A stretch of DNA of 64,000 bases from Mesaphorura yosii. Taxonomy: Eukaryota; Arthropoda; Collembola; Poduromorpha; Tullbergiidae. A program made the translations under genes and the position numbers. The notes under the pieces were generated by a model. It was not told the DNA's origin. It saw only the letters and a program-made list of their open reading frames with translations, and made no database searches. Within the stretch, counting starts at the first letter, position 1. Every line of letters begins with the position of its first letter. The DNA is taken from positions 124,001 through 188,000 of the forward strand of contig WIXG01000103.1 in NCBI GenBank assembly GCA_009869945.1, written 5' to 3'. Below are positions 14,806-24,800 of this stretch, piece by piece.

Positions 14806-15749
14806 TATCAATGCGGCCTAAATACTCAAGTAAACCCAAGACACTCTTTAGTAATTTAACTGAATGAATTTGTTTTTATTTTGAACCCGCACTAAAGTGT
14901 ACGCTGCTACTAACGGTATTGATTGTGTACATCTTGAAACGTGATTGTGAGCCATGAGCATGCACTTTGCACTTGCTCTTGTTCCTGTTCCGGATTTGGG
15001 TTCTATAAAATGGATCGATGCCAACTGAAAAACCATACTTTTCTAGGCAAGCAGTCATGTCTGTGGAAATGAAATGGGGAAAGAAAGCTCCTTTTAAACT
15101 ACATACTTACGCGTTGTAAAGCAAGAATCAGTGCGTAAATTCATTCTTGGATCAACCACAAAATTGATTTCGCACTTCCACCAATGAAACGCCGGGCCCC
15201 TGAGTGGCTTTTGGCTCTCATGTCTTCCAAATTTGAAGGCCCTTACCTTGGCAATTAAATCATGTCAGCCGTCAGCGTCTCATAATCACTGCCATCCATC
15301 AGCATGTGGCTTCTTTTTGGGGGACGCACTGTGGGATAAATGACTCCAAGTCGGTGCACGGTACATTTAGCAATGTACGAGACGACCATATTGACCGTCG
15401 GGGTGGAGGAGCAATGGAGCCGCCAATTTGGGGTGGACGCCATTTTGGGGCGGGGGTTCTATGATGACCCCATCTAAATGAGGTGTCGTTGGTAAGCCTA
15501 GACTATGGAGAATCTAGTGATGCAACCCCATTGTTCTGCGTCAACTTGACGGCTCGCAGCAGCCGGTCAAAGTTGGTCATCTCTTGCATTGCAAAATGTA
15601 CCGCGCACCGACTTGGAGTCATTTATCCCACTGTGGGACATGGCTCGCGCGGCAATGAGACTTTCCGTCGTATGAGCGTGCATGAGCCGAGCTGGACTTG
15701 AGACGCTGTGTTGGATTTGTCTGTTGCAAAATTTTCGTCTAAATTAGAG
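14806..15749. other. Intergenic with an inverted repeat, upstream of the broken MsrA
   Basis: About 940 bp between the divergent sarcoglycan and MsrA copies. Apart from the inverted repeat at 15327-15638 (separate entry), I see no gene, no TATA box and no other repeat. Confidence 0.5.
15327..15638. repeat. Inverted repeat, arms about 70 bp, loop about 160 bp
   Basis: The left arm (about 15327-15400) and right arm (about 15562-15638) are reverse complements at roughly 85-90% over the core, including an exact stretch GTGGGATAAATGACTCCAAG. Both arms encode the same short peptide in opposite orientation (AHRLGVIYPTV and VHRLGVIYPTV). This suggests either a small non-autonomous transposon (MITE-like) or two opposed copies of one fragment. 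No target-site duplication was found by eye. Confidence 0.7.
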
Positions 15750-16811
15750 ATGGGCGACTCGCTGTTCAATGAGATCACTGGACAGAAAGCCATATTTGGC
15801 ATGGGTTGTTTTTGGCATGTGGAGGCGAGTTTCGGGTGTTTGCCAGAATCCGTATGAGGGTCAGCTATTGCGGTGGAACAGGACTTGGTCCAACATGCAA
15901 ACGAATATAAGCATGTACACTGGACGTTGCTCTGGTCAATTGAACATTAAAATTAGTTATAGCGTATTTGACATTTTGCACAGTGGCGATTTTGTGGAAG
16001 CAATTGAGATTGAATTTGATCCTTTGAAAACATCATACGAAGATCTCTTGAAATACTTTTGGGAGAATCACGACCCTACGTCGTTAGAACAGAGCCAAGT
16101 AAATCCATATACGTGCAATTAATTGATAGGTATGTCTGTAGCGATGACTGTTTTCAGCATCGTTCGGTTATATTTTACAAGAGCGAACACGAAAAGGAGG
16201 CAGCAATTAATTTCTAAAATAAACATAATCGCGATGGGGTCACGACACAGATTCTTCCAGCACCAGAATTCTACACTGGAGAAGAGTAAGATCCTATTTT
16301 CTTATCTCTGAAATTTTATCCTTCAATTTACACTATGTCACGTAAATTCTTGTGCATAAACTTTATTCAAATTTTAAATTGTAATTACAGAAAGGAGGTG
16401 AGCCATAACTTTACAAACCTGATATCATTAGGTACACTAGTAACTTGTATATTTCTTTGTTTGAATTTCAGCCATTGCAACAATCAAGTTACCACCAAAA
16501 ACACGCTTTGCAGCAGTACAGCAATTGTAGTCGGACTAAAGATCCCACAAAATCGCCATCGCAAGTCTCATGTCGCTACAAGACTGAAAGGATACGTCGC
16601 TGGTTATGGGACAATGGAGAGCTTCGATGTTGAGTTGGAGGAGCTTGGGCTTTCGAAAGAGGTTGACAAACATGTTCGAGAACTGATCGAAAACAATGCG
16701 GGTGGCAAAAATACGAATGGTGGACTCATTTGCGAAAGTGCCAATGTAGGAAAAGAGCCGGAGGAGCCCGTTGAAGATGCTTCCAAGATCATGCAAAACG
16801 AACGCTTGTAA
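15750..16811 (+). pseudogene. MsrA: Peptide-methionine (S)-S-oxide reductase A, disrupted copy
   Basis: MsrA reduces methionine-S-sulfoxide in proteins. The N terminus is intact (AIFGMGCFWHVEASF, with the catalytic Cys), and later pieces match in order: VSYCGGTGLGPTCKRI, then VEAIEIEFDPLKTSYEDLLK with YFWENHDPTSLEQSQ, then HRSVIFYKSEHEKEAA, QILPAPEFYTGEE and SYHQKH. The C-terminal part is SHVATRLKGYVAGYGTMESF, as in animal MsrA. These pieces sit in different frames and are broken by several lesions. There is an in-frame TGA with a one-base shift at 15855. An intron donor at 15907 reads ATAAGC where GTAAGC is expected. There is a shift or stop around 16130-16141 and an in-frame TAA near 16215. 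A further frame change lies between about 16490 and 16560. One lesion could be an assembly error, but four or five in one gene beside intact genes argue for a pseudogene. Confidence 0.82.
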
Positions 16812-16892
16812 ACAGACAAAATTCCAATGCAAAGATTCAGTTTATTAAGGCCCTCTTTCAAAATCAAGAATTACCTATATCATTAAATGTCT

Positions 16893-17846
16893 TTATTTCG
16901 TTAATACGGGTAGAAATATTTCTGCCATCATGCACCGCGCGCTGCCTCCGCCAAATTCTTCAATCCAGCCGATGTCGGAATGAAGGATTTTCTGGTTGAG
17001 CGACTCCAATCGACGAACTTGGTCCTTCGTCAGGCTTTTGTGAGCCCGAGTCGACATGATTAAAAATTGTTCCCCGGCCGAGTTAGAAACTTGGAGCATG
17101 TTGCCAGCAAAGTTGTACATTTGGTCCATTGTAATCTCCACGATTGCTTTGCCCGTGTCCTTCAGACTGGAGATTACCTTCGCTTTTTGCTCCGTGTATT
17201 TAATTGCGTCCAGACATATGACGGCAAAATCTTTCCCGAGACACATCAGCACGTTTGTGTGATAAATGGGCTGACCGATCTCGTCGAAAGCTTCAAAGAC
17301 GACAAGTTTTTTGTAGTAATTGAGTTCAGCAGCGAATTTCTGGAGTACATTCACATTTGATCTCTTGGAAGTGCACATGTACGCGACATAGTTCTCGTGG
17401 TCTAAAATCAAGCTTCCCGTCCCTTCCAAGAACTTGCCCTGATCCTCGAAAGGTGTCAAGTCTACAACTTTGCCAACATGAAACCGCGTTTTCAATTTGT
17501 CCAGAATCTCCAGTCGTCGTTCCCTTCTCCTGACTGTCGACATCATAGGATAAATGCAAACAGTCCCATCTTCATGAAACGTTATCCAATTATTCGGGAA
17601 AATTGCATCCGTTGTTTTTAAGGATTCGTCGTCCTCAAAGATTATTACGTCAATTTTATGTGCCCGCAGCAGATTCACAAGCTGATTGAATTCCACCAGT
17701 GCCTTTGCTTGAATTGCTTTCTGATCGATTGTGGGCTGTACTTGGAATGCATTGTCAACTGCGGTCTCCTGATTGAATCCGAAACTGGCTGGACGCACAA
17801 GTAAAAGGTAAGATGCGGTTTGAGAACGTGGAACTTGTGTACTCAT
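16893..17846 (-). CDS. ctlX: CtlX-type amidinotransferase-fold hydrolase, intronless
   Basis: This is a member of the guanidino-modifying superfamily (arginine deiminase, DDAH), closest by eye to bacterial CtlX, linked to citrulline or related amide hydrolysis. One uninterrupted frame of 317 residues starts at the second in-frame ATG (17846), where bacterial homologues begin; an ATG at 17885 would add 13 residues. The N-terminal block LLVRPASFGFNQETAVDN is typical. The expected catalytic residues are present: Asp80 in TDAIFPNNW, Glu141 in LEGTGS, His196 in IYHTNV and Cys305 in GGGSARCM. The stop codon TAA lies inside an AATAAA motif (16891-16896), so the 3' UTR is minimal. It is the only long intronless gene among intron-rich neighbours, which together with the bacterial-type family suggests horizontal transfer. 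The exact substrate is not known. Confidence 0.88.
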   Translation of the reverse strand: MSTQVPRSQTASYLLLVRPASFGFNQETAVDNAFQVQPTIDQKAIQAKALVEFNQLVNLLRAHKIDVIIFEDDESLKTTDAIFPNNWITFHEDGTVCIYPMMSTVRRRERRLEILDKLKTRFHVGKVVDLTPFEDQGKFLEGTGSLILDHENYVAYMCTSKRSNVNVLQKFAAELNYYKKLVVFEAFDEIGQPIYHTNVLMCLGKDFAVICLDAIKYTEQKAKVISSLKDTGKAIVEITMDQMYNFAGNMLQVSNSAGEQFLIMSTRAHKSLTKDQVRRLESLNQKILHSDIGWIEEFGGGSARCMMAEIFLPVLTK

Positions 17847-18047
17847 TGTCACTAGAAAACTAACTGCAGAACTCACAGCTGTCACAATTTGAAGTTGACC
17901 ACGTACAAGCGAAGATTCAGTGTTGTGTTCTCGTTATCTTTTTTATTAAACTTTATTGAAACAGAAGGACGAAACTGAAACTAACCTAACAAGCTTCTCA
18001 ACGAACTCAAGTCATAAATATCTGCAGCACATTTAATCTTCATAAGG

Positions 18048-20606
18048 TCAGTTAAGTTCATTTAATAGACGGTCCACTTTTGCCAAAAGTAAAGTGGTTG
18101 ACAACGACACGGGAGCTTCGCCATCAGATATCGTGACCTGATAAAAATGAAATAAACGTGGAAGACATTAGACACGAATGTCAAACCAGCTGACAAGCGA
18201 TTGGAATGGAATTGGTCTTACATCATCATCGAACGGTGTATCTACTTCAAGAATGCTGGACAGATTCTCATAATCTGTAATATCCTCGTCTCCTTCACCA
18301 TTCATGTTACTGACGTACAGCCCCGGACTCGTAAGCGACGACAAACTGACTTCGCCGTTGCTCTTGTGCAGGAATTCTCCTTCCGACAGTGCGTCGTTGG
18401 TTGTCTCAAAATCAAAGTGCTCCGAGGATTTGGCGGCTGAGATGCCCAAACCGCTGAGAATTGCTGACAACGACGGTTTCGGTTTAGATCTGCTTCTTTT
18501 GGGCTTCGCACTGGCTTCTGTTTGTACTTTCTTGCTGGCACGCGCCATTTCCACTGGATCGGACGAGCGTTCGTGTGACGCACTCTTCAGTGGAGTCGAC
18601 ATTGAAGCGTAGTCACATACACTGCTTTCTGTCACTGGCCTCGATGGGACCGAAGTCTTGGATGGAGTAGACACATTCTCGATCTCCATTTCGCTTGCTT
18701 GCTTTACTGGCCCGTGTGTTTGCATTTTGTTGTCGCTGAGAATGAAGTCTGAGAAAGAGCTGCAGTCGGTTACGTCGTGGCCGTTGTTGATTGTTTTCCC
18801 GTTCAAGCCATTTTTCCTGTGTAACAATTTTCCATTTCTGGAAACAGGCGTCATTTCAGGCGTTCGTACTTCTTCAATGCCTTCCTCGTCATCTTCATAG
18901 TCGTGGACTGGCTTCAGAATTTGGGCGGGTACCTTGTGTTGATATTGATAGCGAGCCTCTGGTGGCGTCAACTCTGGTGTTACCAGATTAATGCTCTCTT
19001 CATCGATTACTGACAGCTTGGCGTTACTTTTGGTGTCGGTCCCAGCTTTCCCTACGTCGCGGTCGCTACTTGTCTTCTGGACCACAGAGTCAAAATTGGC
19101 CTCCGAGTCCGTGTCATCTACCAGTTCATTCTTCAGCATTTCGTCCGCCTCCATGTGGATACAGTCCAAAATTTCTGCACGAATTAATTCTTGCAGAAGT
19201 TGCTCAACCAATTTGTCATGTGGCTGAGTCGTCGTGTCCTGCCTTGCTTGAGTCTGGCTTCTAGAGTGGATTGACGTTTTCTGCCTCGTTTCATTGCCAT
19301 GTTTCTGCATACGCCCTGCTTTTTCATACTTTCTTGCCAGAATTTGAGCAAGAAGTAGCTGATCAATCCTAAAATGAAATTATTGTACAACTGTTGCAAA
19401 ATACCTGGTATCGAACCCGACTCTAGCTTACTTGGATGGATCCTGTGAAACGTCTGCTATTTCTTGATTACTTCTCTCCGGTTTCGGTCGTTCCGGAGAT
19501 AGCGTAACCGTTTGTTTTCGTGCCTTGCCTGTGTCGATGGTTTCTTGAGCTTGTTTCTTTCTTTGCTCCAACAACCTACATTCTGGGCAGAATCTACTCA
19601 GTTCGGCACAGGACGATGAAGATAAAGTCGTGGAATCATTGTCAGATTCGGATGCACAATTCAGAGGGATCCTGACACCTACACTTTCATTTAATGCCAC
19701 GGTCGCTGACTTGTTCCCTTTTCCTTTCTCTTCTTCGTCTTGGCGTTTTGTGGGTCTTCGTGAATACAACTTTGATTGGAATCGTTTCAGTTGTTGTTCT
19801 TCGATTCTGGCCAAGCTCCTTATTTCGCTCAACATGTGCAGAGGTGAATGAGTGTTGGTAGAAGGCAACGTCCTGAGCAATGGCGACGACTGTGGCCCTT
19901 TGCTGGGCTTCTCAATGCTGTGCACCACGACCACTTTACTTCTGTAAGGCGAATTTCGAAGTCTAGACCTGGAGGATTGTGGCTGATGGAAATCCCGACA
20001 TATTTTCAGTAGTTCGCTGTCTGATTTTCTTTCCGGTGTGTAAAAACTTCTTAAATTTGGAACAGGCAATCCTGGACCACTTGCTGACCTTTGAATTGCG
20101 TTAAGACTTCCGTTCGTGTTGGTTGACACAGGCCGAATAGGCAATGGATTCGCAGGCTGGGTTCTAGTAAGTGGTCCTTTTCTTAGCGGGAACTTGTTAA
20201 GGTGTCTGACTGGAATCCGAGGAGGCCTCGAGTAAACGTAACTGGGCAAGCATCGCTCCCCACTGGAACCTGCTGCTGGGTCTGTACACAACCTTCGACT
20301 CGGACTTAATAATTCTCGGCGAGGCGGTGGTGATACTGATCGAATGCTCGCAGGTCTGATTGCTTTAGGAGTGGGTGACCGCCTTACGTCCGTTCTCTTC
20401 TCTGTCGTTTTCTGATTTCTCAAACCCAGTCCAACGGAACTTTTTGCCACCTTTCTGGGAGTATCTTCTCGAGAAGAGGATTCAAACAGGTCAGGGAATT
20501 CAGACTCAATTCGCAAAACATCTACCGGTCCCAAGTCACCGAGGCAGAACGGATCGTTGACTAATGCACTTCGTAGAAATGTGGGTGTGTACTTGACTGT
20601 ACTCAT
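18048..20606 (-). CDS. Unrecognised large disordered Ser/Pro-rich protein
   Basis: Exons 19432-20606, 18222-19368 and 18048-18137 join in phase to 803 residues. The N-terminal third is rich in Arg, Ser and Pro (SPTPKAIRPASIRSVSPPPR). Near residue 270-300 there is a short possible coiled coil (MLSEIRSLARIEEQQLKRFQ), followed by a CPECRLLEQRKKQAQE stretch. The second exon opens with two amphipathic helices (IDQLLLAQILARKYEKAGR and LVEQLLQELIRAEILDCIHM) and then carries LTPELTPPE and VRTPEMTPV, short motifs weakly reminiscent of the ciliary protein TALPID3 (KIAA0586). The last exon ends TTLLLAKVDRLLNELN. There is no signal peptide or membrane segment. A centrosome or cilium scaffold is the best guess, but the resemblance is weak and I assign no name. 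The ends of this gene lie close to CtlX (201 bp) and IRF2BP. Confidence 0.8.
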
Positions 20607-21812
20607 TATCTTTACGCTGTGCTCCAGTTTCAGTCAGTCAGTCAAGAATCCTGTGGAACATTAAATATATTAGTGTAATCGAACTGTGAATCTGCTGAGA
20701 AGACAATAAAGATGAAATGGCGGCGTGATTACATGACATTGCTGTGCCGAAGAAAAATCAGATGAAAATAAATCCAGACACGAGTGAATTCAAGATCAAG
20801 TCGTAAACTGTTTATTCCTTGTTTTGGTTCACCAGTATTTCTAAATTAATATTTCCTGGAACTAATCACTACGACCAATGTGCCATGCACTTCCTACAAA
20901 CGTGTACGAAATGCCAGTTAAATGCAATGGTCTTTAACTCAAATTACGCTAATAATTTAGCAAGAGGTCTTCTGAATCGATCATTATTCGCAAGAATTAT
21001 GTTGAATTGTGTTTGAAAGATAAAAATTGTTGAACTCATTGAATCTCAGGCAGAAAATTAACTATTGTTATGAAAATAATGAATTAATTCAAATTCTTTA
21101 TAAAAATTGAATTTTGTCATGAACAAAAATCTGAGCCCCAATTTCCAACTCTTTGAACATCAATCTCGGTACTTGTAAATCGATAGTTACAGTCTCACAA
21201 CTTGTCGCAAGCGAATCGTCTCAAATCAAAGTTCCCTGCAAATGCAATGTTGCCTTTCCCTATAAAGTATACTTCAAACGTTCAAACCCAATTACAGTTA
21301 AACTTGATTATTAAACTTCCCACAATGAATGAAGTCAATTTATCAGGATTAACGGACGAAAGACAAAACTATAACTTAAAATATTAGTAACATCTTAAAT
21401 CTGACTTCCGATGGCAGCTCTTACCTTATCTATTCTTAGAAATTCTTAATTGCAAGTAGCAACAATGTGATTATTTGCACGGTTCAGCCTAAATGTACAT
21501 GTATTGAATCATTATCCACAATAATCGTACTCACACGTGCGCTAACATAAAGCATTCGATTCAACCTCGTTAGTATAAAGTTCTAGCTTAAACAATGACA
21601 GTATTTGTACATGATTATTAACAAACTTAGTGTATTAAGAAGAAAATGTGGCCTTCAAGGTTAACGTTCCGTTACAATTCACTGTACTTTAAAACTACAA
21701 AGTTCTTTGCCGTGTCGGGTGTACGATTAAAGTGTAAAGCAAGTGGCAGCAAATTTCACAAAACTACATAAAACGTGGCGCCTCGCATGTGTTAAATGTC
21801 CAAGAGTGAATC
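20607..21812. other. Intergenic and IRF2BP 3' UTR
   Basis: About 1.2 kb between the start of the disordered-protein gene and the IRF2BP stop. A minus-strand AATAAA (TTTATT at 20811-20816) is the likely IRF2BP polyadenylation site, giving an AT-rich 3' UTR of about 1 kb. No coding sequence is visible. Confidence 0.55.
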
Positions 21813-24800
21813 TTATCCTTCGCGTTCTTTCTTCACTTTTGCACTTTCTCGACTGTCTCCAGCCTCGCCGAGAATTGTTGCGATTTCGTTTTGCATAAAC
21901 GCCCAAGGAACCGTGCTCTGAAATGGGAAATAAGAAAATCAGTATATTGGCCCAATTCCTCCTAATTAATTACTAATTTGCTTACCCCCGCGAGTGGACA
22001 CTTTTCGCCGCTGGGGCAGTAAACTTCGGCTCCTGCACCTGCAATGAACAAATAAGTAGGCAAATATAAAAATCCAGAGTATTGTTTATAGCTTCTTGTT
22101 CAGTCATGATTTGTTTGTTTGTACTAAATTGTTTGCACAACATTGTTCTTATTACTTCATTTGGCTTAGAACAACGTCAAGCACTACCACATTTACCTTA
22201 AAATCAGTTTCTTTGTCAAAAGTTGTAAAAAATGGCGACCCGAGAGAATAAGAAAATATTGAACAAAGTATTCGGGTTTAGTGATTCGGAATCCGAACCT
22301 GAAAAAGTAACCGCTGGAACTGGCGACGAACCAAGGATAGGAAAACTTTCAACCACCGTTCATGAAACCGTAAATGCTGACTCCCCTCCGCGAAAAAAAC
22401 ACAACACAAGAACGAAGTGCACAAAGTGAGAAATGTGTGGTCATACTTTCCACATCAAGATATGAAGATATTATCGAAGCTATTCAACTAATTAAGGCAC
22501 CTGAGAGGATTAAACTTACAGCTGAACTTTCTACACCCAAAGAACAGACTTCATCTACTGAATCGAGCGTTGACACAAGGCTAGCTAAGGTTCGGCAGTG
22601 GGATTCTGAGACCGGTGATCCAATATTGGAAGACCCCGCAAAACGTAGGGCATTTTTGAGGATAAAAAACCGATTATTTGCTAGCGAAACTATTATAGAA
22701 ATTTTGCCTTACAGCATGGGTGCGATATGTACCACCAGACTTCACACAGCAGCGAGCTCATCCAAGGCTGAATTTACAAAAGTCGAGAGGCAACTAATTC
22801 AGCGCTTCAAAACTCAAATGGAGAGTAACGAGAGGAAGTTCGTTAGAATTTCGGGCGACTACAGTACTCGGAGCGGCCTCGAGAATAAGTTTCTTCGGCG
22901 AATTTTGTCGTCACATAAAGAAAATTCACATACAGAGGAACCTGATCGGCGGTTTTACCCAATTCAATGTGAAAAAACTAAGTGAAATGTTAAAGCCTTA
23001 TTCAGAATTTCCTGGTGGTGGTGAAGAGCCGTCTCTTCGTTGCCCACAATTATCTGTGGGACAAGGCAAGTATACTAGTATTAAAAACTACCACAAGAAG
23101 AATCAAATATAAACTAAGTATTCTGAATCGTTATGACTTCAGGACTCGTGGCTCTAATCAATGAAAATGCTCAGTACGGTAATTATGGACCCGGGACATT
23201 TTGGTGCCGACATCATAAATGCCTCAATCGAGACATCGTGATAGCGTCATCAAAAGTTGACTACGGTTCTGAGCCGAAGATTACTCTCACCAAAAGATTC
23301 ACCTGTGCAACTCCGAACGTTGTCTACATGCTTCATTTTACAGCATGTCAAGAAACGGGCGAGTACTCTGTCCACGTGGGATCGACGAATGATTTGCACC
23401 ATCGTATTTCGCAACACATTGACCCAAAAGAGACAAACAGAACAGCTAAGAGGCAAAAATATTCAGAACAAATCCACGAGTGCATCGCAAATCACACTGA
23501 CCCAGACAATTTTAGACCTGACTCTCATTCATTTCTCGTTCGAGTACAAACAAGCAGGCCGTGCTATCGCCAGGGTCACGATTTTGCAGAAGCTTTCTCC
23601 CAATGACCACCCAAGAACAATTGAAGATTCATTCAAGAGTCAAACTGGTGAATATGATTACAAGGGTTTCGGACGTGGAAGACTCAACGCACACGGCGGA
23701 AAATTTCATATCGTATACAATTCGGACTTATGATTTGCCAATTTACCGTAATTCGTTATTATAGTCAAACCGTAATGTTTCATTATACCGTTGTTTTACG
23801 TTAAGTACTTTGTAACCTGTATTAAAACTTTCTTTGTAACCTAGAATTAAACTCACCTTGACGCTTAATCGATTGCCTTGAACAGGGGAAGCAGAATTTG
23901 TGGTTTGGTACAGAAGGACATTGAACAAAATGAGTATCCTCAAGTCTCTCTTGACACAACGTGCATTTCAACGCGTTGGACACAGGATCTGCTGTGCCGT
24001 TCCCCTCGGTTGAGGTCGGAGGTGTGCTTCCGTGTCGAGAAGACGATCCTGATGGGCGACGACTCACTACAATGACAATCAAACAGAAGTCATTAGACTT
24101 GAAGGTTCATTAATCCGGTAAAACATCTCCGTCCACAGAAGCGTGCCAACCTCCTGAGTTCGAAGTATTCATACAAAAATTGCTGACTGAAACTGAATTC
24201 CTGGCGGTGATTACTCAAGAATTGAGCTGAATTTAACGAATTGTCAAAAAATTATCGGAAATGTGCTCTCAAAAACGCTGAAACAAGAAGAATCAGAATG
24301 GAAGATTCTCATTTGTCATCACTGCATTTTACATTCTTCATTATTATTATCAACCATTGAAACTCTACTCCACCTTAAAATGCCAAAAATCGCGCTTTGA
24401 TAAATTCACTGCATTCTTCAGCTAAGTCGGCTTACATCAATTGTAAGAAAGTACGCGATGTGTGCATGTGCGAATATAAGCCTCGTCAACAATTTACGTT
24501 TAATCGAGAGGTAAGCACAATTCTAAACTGCTTCTGAAGTTCTGACGAAGTACATCACAATCTGGATCTTACCATTTGTTGTTGTAATGCTTCCTTGCTT
24601 GGAGTACAAAGCAGACGTGTCAAATGATGCTGTGCGAAGTGGTTTATCTTTGCTAATGTTTAATCCGGCATCGACACCGCTTGGAAGACTCTCGCCTCTT
24701 GACAGTGATGGACGACTCGCCGACGACTCCCCGTCCAAGACAACTCTGTCGAAAGAGAAAGAAACATCACAAAATTATTGAGACTGAAGACGGACATCGA

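Noticed and set aside
22393-22400. AAAAAAAC run as a possible ribosomal frameshift site
   Set aside because: The heptamer is not in register with the upstream frame, and the frame change needed there is +1, not -1.
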